DNA from: Anaerolineae bacterium
GTDB lineage: Bacteria; Chloroflexota; Anaerolineae; J036; Brachytrichaceae
Assembly (NCBI GenBank): GCA_947476335.1
Contig: CANJQH010000035.1
Span: 1 to 35,394 of the forward strand
DNA: 35,394 nt
Reading direction: 5' to 3'
Position numbers and translations under genes: made by a program. This document shows positions 8,267-16,467 of this stretch, piece by piece. Position 1 is the stretch's first letter; each line of letters starts with the position of its first letter. The notes under the pieces were generated by a model that worked only from the letters and a program-made list of their open reading frames with translations, was not told the origin of the DNA and ran no database searches.

Positions 8267-9466
8267 TTACTTCCCTTCCCACGCCACGAACTCACCGTTC
8301 TTGACGACGAGGTTCACGAAGGTCGGATCACTCACGCGCCGCGTTTCCTTGTCGAACGTCACCTTGCCGTAGATCACGCTCGGCACGTCCTTCAGCTGCG
8401 CCAGCGCAGTCTTCACGCCCTCACGCGTCGCGCCGCCGATTTTGATCTCTTCTTTCAACAGCTTGATCGTGTCGTAGGCGTGGGTGGCGAAGAAGTCCGG
8501 CGTCTCGTTGTACTTCGCCTTGTACTTGTCGACGAAGTTCTTGATGCGCGGCTGCGGATCGCTCGGCAGGAACTGCGCGCGCAGCAGCACACCCTCGGCC
8601 GCCTTGCCGCCGAGCTTCAGAAAATCGGGCGACTGCAGCGAGCTCGCGCCGACGATGGGCAGCTTGAGGCCGGCGCCTTCGAGCTGCTGCACGATCAACG
8701 CGCCGTCGGCCTGATACGAAATCAGAATCAGCCCGTCGGGGTTCGCATCGCGCACGCGCGTCAGCGCGGACTTAAAGTCTTTTTCTTCCGGCAGGTAGGC
8801 TTCGTTCGCCACGATCTCCGCGCCGAGGCTCTTCGCTTTTTCCTCGAACAACTGATACGTCGTCTTGCCCCAGTCCGTGTTCAGATACAGCACGGCCGGC
8901 TTCTTCAGACCGACCGTCGCCACCGCCAGTTCGGCGAGCGCCGGTGCAAGCTGCGACTGCGTCGAAGAGTTGCTCCATGTGTACTCGCCGCCGCCCTTCG
9001 TGAAGTCCGGATGCGAGTTCGTCATGCCGAACTGCACCAGGCCGCCACGCTCGTAGATCTTCGACGCCGCCATCGATGCGCCGCTGCTGAAGTCTCCGAT
9101 CTCGACGATGATGCGCGGGTCCGCAACGAACTTCTGCGCCACCACCACCGACTGCTTCGGGTCGCTCTGCGAATCTTCGAAGACGTACTCGATCTTGCGG
9201 CCGTCCACACCGCCGGCGCCGTTGATCTCTTCGAGCGCCAGGTCGAACCCCTTCTTCCACTGCTCGCCATAGCGCGCGTTCTGCCCGGTCAGCGGTCCGC
9301 TCACGCCGATGATGATCGGCTCGGCCGAGGCCTTCTGCTCCGCTGCCGGAGCTTTCTGCTTTGCTGCCGGGGCCTGCGTTGCAGCAGGAGCACCACACGC
9401 AGCCAGCACCACGGCTGCCAGCGCCGAAGCGATCGCGATTCGAGAGTTCACTGTCTTGAACATCAT
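8267..9466 (-). CDS. ABC transporter substrate-binding lipoprotein (LivJ/Peripla_BP_6 type)
   Basis: A 399-aa type-1 periplasmic-binding-fold receptor. A hydrophobic leader ends in the lipobox LAAC (about residues 21-24), and an Ala/Lys/Gln-rich tether follows before the domain start EPIIIGVSGPLTGQNARYG. Further typical blocks are INGAGGVDGRKIEYVFEDSQ, the SSGASMAASKIY hinge region, and YDTIKLLKEEIK near the C terminus. AAAGGA precedes an ATGATG start pair; either ATG could be used. It heads the operon of flavoprotein, two CMD proteins, LivHM, LivG and LivF, and captures the ligand at the outer face of the membrane. The HAAT family takes amino acids, amides, urea and aromatic acids, so the name LivJ says nothing about the ligand here. 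Confidence 0.9.
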   Translation of the reverse strand: MMFKTVNSRIAIASALAAVVLAACGAPAATQAPAAKQKAPAAEQKASAEPIIIGVSGPLTGQNARYGEQWKKGFDLALEEINGAGGVDGRKIEYVFEDSQSDPKQSVVVAQKFVADPRIIVEIGDFSSGASMAASKIYERGGLVQFGMTNSHPDFTKGGGEYTWSNSSTQSQLAPALAELAVATVGLKKPAVLYLNTDWGKTTYQLFEEKAKSLGAEIVANEAYLPEEKDFKSALTRVRDANPDGLILISYQADGALIVQQLEGAGLKLPIVGASSLQSPDFLKLGGKAAEGVLLRAQFLPSDPQPRIKNFVDKYKAKYNETPDFFATHAYDTIKLLKEEIKIGGATREGVKTALAQLKDVPSVIYGKVTFDKETRRVSDPTFVNLVVKNGEFVAWEGK

Positions 9467-9532
9467 TCAATTCCTTTATGCCGCAGATGCTCATGCCGAT
9501 GAAATTTTCCGCATGAACATCTACTGAAACAG

Positions 9533-9550
9533 GCGCGCGAAATCGCGCGC
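9533..9550. promoter_or_regulatory. GCGCGCGA-AA-TCGCGCGC inverted repeat upstream of receptor operon
   Basis: A perfect 8-bp inverted repeat with a 2-base centre, about 67 bases upstream of the receptor start. It could be a regulator binding site or lie in the 5' leader. No regulator gene is encoded next to it, so the role is a guess. Confidence 0.35.
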
Positions 9551-9566
9551 GAAAAGATGAGCGGCG

Positions 9567-9678
9567 ATGACCGCTCAGCCCTGGATCAGTGTGTTCCATC
9601 GCACATGCTCGCCGTCCGCAATTCGCAGAAATGGCGCGCGCATTTCACAATGGAAAATCCACCGACCTGAGTCGTTGC
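9567..9678. repeat. Family A element, decayed copy A11 (112 bp)
   Basis: The left part (CGCTCAGCCCTGGATCAGTG) resembles the family A left arm. The right part, read on the minus strand, begins GCAACGACTCAGGTCGG and follows the right arm. The length equals the 112-bp full-length class, but the central hairpin has degenerated and no 8-bp target duplication is visible. It lies upstream of the receptor operon. Confidence 0.55.
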
Positions 9679-10018
9679 ACGAATAAGAGACGAGAAAGAG
9701 AGGAAAGTGACGCGGGCTCCATCGTGAATTCCCTGGTGATTTGCCGGGAATTCGCAGGCAATTGGAACCCGCTATCTACAACAGACGTGTACACATCGAC
9801 ACGAGAGAACTCGTGCGGCAGCCGCACATGCTGCGGCAGATGGATGCGTGTAGAACGTCTTCATATCGAACGCTTGCGATGGTAACGATCCGCACGCACG
9901 ATGTCAACGCTGTTTTCACAAGTGCATCCCTTCGCAGGCAGAGAGCCGATTCGGCCTTCGAATGATCAGGATTTCGCGTCAGCACGAAAAATAAAGATGC
10001 TCATGCACACGCATCCGA
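9679..10018. other. Non-coding spacer with palindrome
   Basis: No gene is supported in these 340 bases; the open frames present are short and without recognisable motifs. The only structured site noted is GAATTCCC-N12-GGGAATTC at 9726-9753, an 8-bp inverted repeat, with a second overlapping one (TTGCC...GGCAA). It could be an operator or chance. Confidence 0.4.
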
Positions 10019-10064
10019 ATTCTTCGCGTTCTTCGCGGCTTCGCGGCTTCGCGTGAAAAAAATA
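10019..10064. repeat. Half copy of family C repeat (CACGCGAAGCCGCGAAG)
   Basis: Read on the minus strand this segment is CACGCGAAGCCGCGAAGCCG followed by CGAAGAACGCGAAGAA. The same words form the terminal inverted repeats of the element at 33704-33840. Only one arm is present here, so it is a fragment or solo arm. Confidence 0.6.
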
Positions 10065-10103
10065 TTCGCCCCAAATTTTTTTCGATGCTCCTCGCAGAAA
10101 AAA

Positions 10104-10164
10104 GAAACGACTCAGGACCCGATCAATATCTCGTGATGAGAAAAAGACCGACCTGAGTCGTTGC
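10104..10164. repeat. Family A element, hairpin-less copy A10 (61 bp)
   Basis: Termini GAAACGACTCAGG and, inverted, GCAACGACTCAGG enclose left- and right-arm sequence without the long central stem. Length is 61 bp, the same as copy A3. It lies just downstream of the AIPR gene stop and could weakly terminate its transcript. No clear target duplication is seen. Confidence 0.65.
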
Positions 10165-10205
10165 CGAAGGAGCGCTCACAGAGTCGTGTGATCGACGAGC
10201 AGACG

Positions 10206-11899
10206 CTAGACGAGTTTCTTGTGCGCCCAGCTCCACGACTCCCATGCCATCTGCATGCAGCGTTCGAAGACTTTGTCGGAGCGCAAGAAGCTGAACGAAC
10301 CTTCCTGAATCTTGGCGGCGTATTCCGCATCCTGCATCAAATCGCCGAGCAGCACGCGCACACGCGTCGTGGCGAGCGTGCTGAGGCGCTCTTTGAAATC
10401 GGCCGCCACCGTCAGGCTGCGACCGTGCTGCTCGGCGAACGCTTCGAGATCTTCCATGTTCAACATGGCCTGGCACAGCAGCGCCCACAGCAGGTTGCGC
10501 GCGCGGTGCACGAACGCGTATTTCGTATGGCCCTTCTGCTCGATCTCCTGCGTGTATTTGCGCAGGTTGAACTGAATCTTGTAGCAGAGCAGGACGAGCC
10601 GCGCGTCCGCCTTGAGCCGCGATGCGCGAAAAACCTGCTCGTAGATTCGGTCTTCTTCGAAGACCTTGCGCATTTCCGCCATCCGCGCGATCTGGCCGTC
10701 GGTGAGCAGATACGTCTGCGTGAGCCGGAGCAGCTTGATCGCCTTCGCATCCTCATTGAGCATGAGCTCGTCGAGCTGATCAGGACTGAGCTGAATCAAA
10801 TCGTTCGCATGCAGGTTCCACGGCTCCACCGGATTCTGCCGATTGTTGTTGATTGTTACGCGCGTTACGAACTTCGCCTCGGACCGCGTGATGATTTTGC
10901 ACAACACGCGAATCTGGCCGTACGCGCCGAGCCCCTGCTCGAGCTTGGGCGAATTTTTGTGCTTCTCGAGAAAACCGACCGCCGTAGTCACCGTCTGCGC
11001 ACCATTCAACAAACGCGGCGCGCGCAGGCTGCAGCGACCTTCCTGCATTTCGAAGCCCTCACAGTACAGCGTGATGCCGTTGTGGTTGAAGGCGAATGCC
11101 TCCGGCTGCTCCGCGCCGTCCAGCACGATCTGCTTGAGCGTGGCGGCGATCGCGCGGTTGACCGATCCGCCTTCCCCGAGCCCATAGCGAATATTGCTGT
11201 CGAAAAAACGCTGGCCGAGGTCGCGGTACATCTGCTCCAAATCTGCGAGCCGGATCAGCGCGATATGCATCTGCTCGCCGGCCGGTCCGTCGACGTGCAG
11301 CACATCGCTGGCGGCAATGTCGAAGCTCGTGGTCTGCCGCGGTTCGCGCACCGCACCGACGCGGCCGCTGGCCGACCGAAATTCCACGACGAAGCCGACT
11401 TTGCGTTCGCCGAAAAACTGATCGACGATGTACTTCTTGTTCTCGAGATCTTCCGCAGCTTTTCGAGCACCTTGCTTCGCTCGGCTTCTTCGACGTCGCC
11501 GGCGAACACGAAGCGAAAACACACCTGATCGATCAGCGCGCGATTCTCGTAAATGCAGCTCCGCAGCTGCGTCACGAGCGAATGTCGCTCATGCTGCCCA
11601 TCGGAACCGAACACCCCCTGCAGACCGTCTTCGATCAGCTTCTGCAGCGAGCCTTTGAATTGCGCAGACGAATCAGTCCATTTGAACTGAAAGAGATACA
11701 AATTGCGGCGCCGTTCATCGAAATGAAAGCCGTCCAACTCGATGTCCGGCATGCCGAAGGCGACCTGGTTGAGCGCCTTCGCACGCGGCACATCGTGCTC
11801 GCGCTCCAAATGCAGCAAACCAAAATAATTGGGCTTCGTTCCACCGTACGTGCCGTGCAATTCAGAATATGCCTGCTCGATTTGTCGCTCTGTAATCAT
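10206..11899 (-). pseudogene. AIPR-family abortive-infection protein, frameshifted
   Basis: Two overlapping minus-strand frames together make one AIPR (abortive phage infection) protein of about 560 aa. The N-terminal part starts at ATG 11899 (MITERQIEQAYSELHG) and contains the restriction-nuclease-like segment ELDGFHFDERRRNLYLFQFKW. The C-terminal part carries AIPR blocks: FFDSNIRYGLG, FAFNHNGITLYCEGFEM, APRLLNGAQTVTTAV and RVTINNNRQNPVEPWNLHAND. The frames join at a run of four T on the plus strand (11460-11463), where one missing base breaks SKVLEKAAEDLENKK. This may be a real inactivating deletion, a reversible slippage or a sequencing error. Known AIPR proteins are implicated in phage defence. 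The gene lies downstream of an Uma2-like gene and has no visible modification partner. Confidence 0.82.
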
Positions 11900-11945
11900 G
11901 GGGTGCCTCGCTGGAGAACGTGAAGTGTACTCCGAACTCCCCCTG

Positions 11946-11988
11946 CCCCCGAACGAGGGGGTGTATTCGCAGTTAGGGGCGAATGCAC
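11946..11988. repeat. Double hairpin between AIPR and Uma2-like genes
   Basis: Two adjacent hairpins: CCCCC-GAACGA-GGGGG at 11946-11961, and GTGTATTCGC pairing with GCGAATGCAC at 11961-11988 with one wobble pair. CGAACGGGGG at 11993-12002 repeats part of the first hairpin. There is no T-run. It may terminate the upstream minus-strand gene or be another small repeat element. Confidence 0.45.
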
Positions 11989-12033
11989 CCACCGAACGGG
12001 GGAACGGCTAAATCCAAGTAGAGCCAGCGTTCG

Positions 12034-12486
12034 TCATTCGTCTACCAGACCCCACTCCTGCAGCATGTCGAACAAGCCGGGCAGCTCACGCAGCCATTGC
12101 ACGGGAAAGGCAAATTCCTCGGCGAGCAGCGTGTAATGTATGCCGGCCTGATCCGGCGGAACCAAGTCGTATTCGCCGCGTGCGTTGCGCTGATAGAAAT
12201 GCGTGCGGCGCGGCCGCAGCGCGATCTGCCAGTACTCCGGCACACCGGCGCGCGCAAAGCCCCGGCTGCGTTCCGTGCGCTCGGCAGCAGACAGCGCCGC
12301 AGCATACACATCGACGGCAAGCAGCACGGCGCCGTCAGGGCCACGCAGCAACACCGCCGGCTGCAGCGCCTCGTCCGCAGCCACAGCTCCGCCGACCTCA
12401 GCATGCCCGATCGAAAATGCTTCGCCGGCCAGCCCGAGCAGCATCGTCACCCACGCGCCCACGTGCGCCGCTTCATCGCGACTCAT
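12034..12486 (-). CDS. Uma2/DUF820-like restriction-nuclease-fold protein, divergent
   Basis: A 150-aa protein whose centre, LLAVDVYAAALSAAERTERSRGFARAGVPEYWQIALRP, follows the Uma2 pattern (acidic beta strand, basic residue, then GVPEYW). The usual catalytic Glu and Lys of this PD-(D/E)XK-like fold appear replaced (VDVYAA, RSRGF), so nuclease activity is doubtful. The ATG at 12486 overlaps the TauE stop as ATGA; an ATG at 12495 is the alternative. It follows the TauE/SafE gene and precedes the AIPR gene on the same strand. Uma2 proteins are abundant in Chloroflexota and cyanobacteria, but their function is poorly known. Confidence 0.65.
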   Translation of the reverse strand: MSRDEAAHVGAWVTMLLGLAGEAFSIGHAEVGGAVAADEALQPAVLLRGPDGAVLLAVDVYAAALSAAERTERSRGFARAGVPEYWQIALRPRRTHFYQRNARGEYDLVPPDQAGIHYTLLAEEFAFPVQWLRELPGLFDMLQEWGLVDE

Positions 12487-13277
12487 GAAAACCATCCCAG
12501 CCAGAAGCGGCCGAACATGTACACGGCCACAACGGCGCCGTAGGCGATCACGAACCGCCGCAGATACAGCTGATTGATGCGCCGCGACGCACGCGCCGAG
12601 ATCAGCCCACCGATGATGGCGCAGGCCGCCATCGGCAGCGCATATTCCCAGTGCACCAGCCCACCGAGCGCGTACTTCAGCGCCGCGGCGCCGTTCATCA
12701 GAAACGCCAGCGGATTTTTCAGCGCGTTCATCTCGTGCATATCACGCATGCCCATCAGGCTGAACGACGAGATCATCAAAATGCCGATTCCGGCGCCGAA
12801 GTAGCCGCCATAGAACGCCACGACGAACTGAAACACCACGCCCCACACCCAGCCGCCGAGGCTGATGCGATCGGCGTTCGCATTCGCGCTCTGTGGCCGC
12901 ACACGCCGCACGATCGTCATCAAGTGATCCTTAAACGCGAACAACAGCACCGCGAACAAGATCAGAAACGGCACCACGCGCCGAAAAAGATCCTCGCTCG
13001 TGCTGACGAGGAATACCGCGCCCGCCCACGCCCCGGCCGCCGACGGCAGCGCCAGAATCAGAAAGCGACGCCAGTGTTTGCGCAGCTCGGCGAAAAACGC
13101 CAGCCCACTCGTGATCGACGCCGGCGTCAGCAACGCCGAATTCGTCGCGTTCGCATGCTGCAGGTTCATGTGCAGGCTGAGCGCAGTGAACGAAAACAAC
13201 GTGCCGCCGCCGGCAACCGCGTTGATGGCGCCGGCGATGAACGCCGTCGCAAGGAGGAGAAGAAACGTCCAGTCCAT
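12483..13277 (-). CDS. TauE/SafE family membrane permease
   Basis: A 264-aa polytopic membrane protein. The first helix contains the family motif AFIAGAINAVAGGGTLFSF, and a second copy of the motif region, FYGGYFGAGIGILMISSF, starts the second half, giving the usual internal two-repeat layout. The family exports sulfite or other organosulfur and carboxylate anions; the substrate here is unknown. ATG 13277 is chosen because the open frame upstream translates the GAAATCT heptamer array and the A1 repeat. The stop overlaps the Uma2-like start. Confidence 0.88.
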   Translation of the reverse strand: MDWTFLLLLATAFIAGAINAVAGGGTLFSFTALSLHMNLQHANATNSALLTPASITSGLAFFAELRKHWRRFLILALPSAAGAWAGAVFLVSTSEDLFRRVVPFLILFAVLLFAFKDHLMTIVRRVRPQSANANADRISLGGWVWGVVFQFVVAFYGGYFGAGIGILMISSFSLMGMRDMHEMNALKNPLAFLMNGAAALKYALGGLVHWEYALPMAACAIIGGLISARASRRINQLYLRRFVIAYGAVVAVYMFGRFWLGWFS

Positions 13278-13301
13278 CGAAAATCTGAAATCTGAAATCT
13301 G

Positions 13302-13413
13302 GTAACTACTCAGGCCCAAATCAGTATTTCCCGCGAAACACACTATTCTCTCCCCCTTCAGGGGAAGGAATAGCGTGTTTCGCGTTGGAAAAATGGCTGG
13401 CCTGAGTAGTTAC
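13302..13413. repeat. Family A element, full-length copy A1 (112 bp)
   Basis: Terminal inverted repeats GTAACTACTCAGGCC flank a left arm (CAAATCAGTATTTCCC), an imperfect stem (GCGAAACACACTATTC against GAATAGCGTGTTTCGC) and a right arm (inverted: AGCCATTTTTCCAACG). It is flanked by the 8-bp direct repeat GAAATCTG on both sides, within a GAAATCT heptamer array. It sits upstream of tauE and downstream of the aminopeptidase gene. Confidence 0.9.
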
Positions 13414-13426
13414 GAAATCTGAAATC

Positions 13427-13522
13427 CTAAGTGAGTCGCCAAAAGTTCTGGCGGCAGATTCGCCTCCCCCGCTTTGCGGGGGAGGCGAATCTGCCGGACA
13501 AAACTTATGGACAGGAACTTAG
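13427..13522 (-). repeat. Family B element, copy B2 (96 bp), on the aminopeptidase stop
   Basis: A 96-bp copy in minus orientation, CTAAG...CTTAG, with the 20-bp stem. The TAA stop of the M29 aminopeptidase (13519-13521) lies inside its terminal CTTAG. Excising the element and one TA leaves ACACTCTAG, so the stop would have been TAG before insertion. The hairpin now follows the stop codon directly. Confidence 0.9.
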
Positions 13523-14625
13523 AGTGTGAACTGCCCGTTCCTGTAGAACACTTCACCGTCCGCGGCGATCTCCGCGTCCTGCGCGCCGGCGATCATGTCC
13601 CAGTGCACCGCGCTCTTGTTCTTCGCACCGGTATCCTCATAGCCACGGCCCACTGCCAGGTGCACCGTGCCGCCGATCTTTTCGTCGAACAAAATATTGC
13701 GCGAGAAGCGCGTGATGCCGTAATTCGTGCCGATCGCGAATTCGCCGAGGTAGCGCGCGCCGGGGTCGGTGTCGAGCACCTTGTTCAGATACTCCTCGTT
13801 CTTCTGCGCCGTGGCCTTCACCACTTTGCCCTGTTCGAAGCGCAGCTCGATGCCGCTCACTTCGCGGCCCTGATGAATCGCCGGATACGTGTAGCGAATC
13901 CAGCCCTCGACCGACTCTTCGACCGGGCCGGTGTAAATCTCGCCGTCGGGGAAATTGCGGCGGCCGTGGCTGTTCATAAACGTGCGGCCGGCGATGCGCA
14001 TTTTCAAATCGAAGTTCGAGCCGCGCAGCGTAATCTCACGCTTGTCCTTCAGAAACGAAACATACTTCGCCTGCCGATCGCGATACTCGCGCCAGCGCGC
14101 CACCGGGTCGGCGTCGTTCACCAGGCACGCCGAAAACACGAACTCGGTGTACTCCTGCAGGCTCATCTCTGCGTCCATGGCGTACGCCTCGGTCGGGAAC
14201 TGCGTGACCAGCCAGTTGTACGTGCCTTCCGATGCGCGCTTCAGGCGGCGATCGAGGATCGGCCCCATCGCGCGCTGCTTGATCTGCACCTTCGCCGGGT
14301 CGGCGCTGGTCTGGCGGCGCGTGTTCGTCTCGGCGCCGATGCGCACGTACGCGTCGAACTTGCCTTCCTCCACCGACGTCACGTCGATCGGGTTGACCAT
14401 CGCCAGCTGCTCGGCGCTGCCGTGCTGCATCATGATTTCCTCGGCGCCCGGAATATCCGCGCGCAGAAACGCGTTGCCGCCAGCCTTGATGACCTCTTTA
14501 TAAACTTCCAACATCAACGGTGCCGCCGGCGTCGCACTCCATACATATACCCACTGTCCCGGCTTGACCTCGAGCGAATAATTGACAATGACCTGCGCCA
14601 TCTTGTTGAAGCGTACGTCGTACAT
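13519..14625 (-). CDS. M29 family aminopeptidase (AmpS/PepS type)
   Basis: A 368-aa cytoplasmic metallo-aminopeptidase of the thermophilic aminopeptidase family M29, of normal length. Typical blocks are SLEVKPGQWVYVWS near the N terminus, SHGRRNFPDGEIYTGPVEESVEGWIRY with the first metal-binding Glu residues, ARYLGEFAIGTNYGI (next Glu), and the C-terminal GGTVHLAVGRGYEDTGAKNKSAVHWDMI holding the His/His/Asp ligands. It releases N-terminal residues from peptides using a co-catalytic dimetal centre. The start at 14625 has no strong ribosome site; ATG 14601 is an alternative. The stop codon is supplied by the inserted repeat B2. Confidence 0.92.
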   Translation of the reverse strand: MYDVRFNKMAQVIVNYSLEVKPGQWVYVWSATPAAPLMLEVYKEVIKAGGNAFLRADIPGAEEIMMQHGSAEQLAMVNPIDVTSVEEGKFDAYVRIGAETNTRRQTSADPAKVQIKQRAMGPILDRRLKRASEGTYNWLVTQFPTEAYAMDAEMSLQEYTEFVFSACLVNDADPVARWREYRDRQAKYVSFLKDKREITLRGSNFDLKMRIAGRTFMNSHGRRNFPDGEIYTGPVEESVEGWIRYTYPAIHQGREVSGIELRFEQGKVVKATAQKNEEYLNKVLDTDPGARYLGEFAIGTNYGITRFSRNILFDEKIGGTVHLAVGRGYEDTGAKNKSAVHWDMIAGAQDAEIAADGEVFYRNGQFTL

Positions 14626-14686
14626 GGGGAGGAGTGTAAGGGAATTTCAGATTTCAGATTTTGAGCATGTCCGCACATCTGAACAA

Positions 14687-14778
14687 CTGCCGTCTGCCGT
14701 CTGCCGTCTGCCGTCTGCCGTCTGCTTCAATCCGAAATCCGAAATCCGAAATCCGAAATCCGAAATCCGAAATCCGAA
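14687..14778. repeat. Heptamer tandem arrays CTGCCGT and ATCCGAA
   Basis: Four copies of CTGCCGT (14687-14714) are followed by eight exact copies of ATCCGAA (14723-14778), ending 16 bases before the chaperonin ATG. Related heptamers (ATTTCAG/CTGAAAT) occur at 14643-14660, 13278-13301 and 17290-17316. They resemble short tandemly repeated heptanucleotides known from cyanobacteria. The array lies where the chaperonin promoter or leader should be. Confidence 0.9.
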
Positions 14779-14794
14779 ATAGAATCCTCACGCT

Positions 14795-16456
14795 ATGTCT
14801 TCAACGCGCAGCAAGCGCAAGTCCGTCCCGCCGGTGCGACCCGGTGTGGTGTTCGATCACGATTCTTCCGCCGGCATTGATCTGCTGGCACATGCGGTAC
14901 AAGGCACACTGGGCCCAACGCCGCGCATGGTCGCCGTCGAACGTATGTCCCGTGATCACACACCAGAGATCATGGACGATGCCGGCACGCTGGCACGCCG
15001 AACTCTGCAGCTGCCCGATCCGCGCGATGATGCCGGCGCCATGCTGTTGCGCCAGGCGCTGTGGCGTCAGCGTGAAGCCTGCGGCGATGGCGCAGCCACA
15101 CTCGCCGTACTCGCAAACGCAATGGCGCGCGAAGCACATCGCGCACGCGTCGCCGGCGCGCACCCGACGCTGTTGCGCCAGGGCATCGAAGCTGCCGCAG
15201 CCGCAGTCATCGCAGAGTTGCATGCGCGCGCCACAGTCATCCCCGGCGGCGCACACGGCCGCACACTGCTGCGCGCCGTTGCTATGTCGCTGTGCCAGGA
15301 TGCAGACCTACGCGATGCACTTGTCGAGACGATCGAAGTCATCGGCGCCGAAGCGGGCGTTCAGGTGCTCGCACACGAAGGTGCTGGAATTCTGCGCGAG
15401 TTCGTCGAAGGTGCCATGTTCGAAGGCGGCTGGATCACCCCCGGCTTCGTCACGACGCCGGGTAAAACGCTCGATCGCGCTGAAGACGTCGCCATCGTGG
15501 CCTTGAACGGCACAATCAACGATCCACAGAAAATCATTCAGGGCCTCGCACGCATTCACACCGCAGGCCATCGCACCGTTGCACTGGTGATCGACGGGCT
15601 TGGCGACGAAGGCCGCCAGATGCTCAATCAGATTCACCACCGCGAAATGATCCGCGTGCTACCGCTGCGCATCACCAAAGCCGGCGCTGATCTGATGCTT
15701 GCCTTTGAGGATCTGTGCGTGCTCACAGGGGCATCGCTGCTCTACGGCGAAGACCCCGCCCTCGCAGATGCGTCCTTCGCCGCCATCGAACCGTGGCAGA
15801 TCGGCAGTGCCCGCCGCGTCTGGGCCGACGACAAGCGTTTTGGCATCATCGCCGGCAATCGTGACCCGCAGCGCATGCGCGCCGCGATCACGCGCCTGCG
15901 CAAAGAACTGACCTCGACATCAAATACGAAAACCGAAGAGCTCAAGGCTTTACGCACGCGGCTCGGAAGGCTCAACGGCGGACTGGGCATCCTGCGCGTC
16001 GGCGCGCTCACACACCAGGCCAGCGAAACGCGCCGTGACGAAGCCAACCGCCTCGCACGCGCACTCCAGGCGACGCTCGCATGCGGCGTCGTCGCCGGCG
16101 GCGGTGCCGAACTCACGCGCATCGGCGCATCACTCAAAGCACCCGAAAATCTCTCCTTTGATGCGCGCCAGGGTTTCAATCTCGTCGCCCGCGCACTCGC
16201 CGCACCACTGCGCACCATCGCCGAAAATGCCGGCCATGATCCGTCCCCCGTTCACGTCGCTGTCCGCGATGCTGCAGATTCGATCGTCTTCGACGCGCGC
16301 CGCGGCGAACTACGTAACATGATCGAAGCATCCGTCGTCGATTCCGTCGACGTGCTCGTCAGCATCATGCAGCTGGCTGCCAGCGTCACCGCCATGTCCG
16401 TCACCACTGACGCGCTCGTGCTGCGCAAGCAGCCACCGACCAGCGCGAATCCCTAA
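14795..16456 (+). CDS. Divergent TCP-1/cpn60 family chaperonin paralogue, catalytic Asp changed
   Basis: A 553-aa GroEL-fold protein. Recognisable blocks are LGPTPRMVAVER (residues 39-50, nucleotide-binding loop), MDDAGTLARR (60-69), GDGAATLAVLANA (97-109), an apical domain near 185-370, GGLGILRVGA (395-404), GVVAGGGAEL (431-440) and the C-terminal LAASVTAMSVTTDALV. The GroEL catalytic Asp398 (in VEDALHAT) aligns with Arg in LARALQAT (about residue 422), and the GDGTTT phosphate motif reads GDGAAT. ATP hydrolysis is therefore probably lost or strongly changed. No GGM tail or neighbouring groES is seen. It appears to be a specialised paralogue, perhaps a holdase or regulator, co-transcribed with the propeller gene 11 bases downstream. 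Confidence 0.85.
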   Translation: MSSTRSKRKSVPPVRPGVVFDHDSSAGIDLLAHAVQGTLGPTPRMVAVERMSRDHTPEIMDDAGTLARRTLQLPDPRDDAGAMLLRQALWRQREACGDGAATLAVLANAMAREAHRARVAGAHPTLLRQGIEAAAAAVIAELHARATVIPGGAHGRTLLRAVAMSLCQDADLRDALVETIEVIGAEAGVQVLAHEGAGILREFVEGAMFEGGWITPGFVTTPGKTLDRAEDVAIVALNGTINDPQKIIQGLARIHTAGHRTVALVIDGLGDEGRQMLNQIHHREMIRVLPLRITKAGADLMLAFEDLCVLTGASLLYGEDPALADASFAAIEPWQIGSARRVWADDKRFGIIAGNRDPQRMRAAITRLRKELTSTSNTKTEELKALRTRLGRLNGGLGILRVGALTHQASETRRDEANRLARALQATLACGVVAGGGAELTRIGASLKAPENLSFDARQGFNLVARALAAPLRTIAENAGHDPSPVHVAVRDAADSIVFDARRGELRNMIEASVVDSVDVLVSIMQLAASVTAMSVTTDALVLRKQPPTSANP

Positions 16457-16467
16457 AGCTGCTCACT

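Noticed and set aside
7505-9502. 665-aa open frame on the plus strand
   Set aside because: Lies antisense to the acyl-CoA-dehydrogenase-like and receptor genes, both recognised clearly; Arg/Ala/Leu-rich shadow.
11255-11463. Tail of the N-terminal AIPR frame as a separate small protein end
   Set aside because: After the T4 run the residues become Ser/Arg-rich and the conserved protein continues in the other frame.
10161-11528. 455-aa open frame on the plus strand
   Set aside because: Antisense to the AIPR gene, whose motifs are conserved on the other strand.
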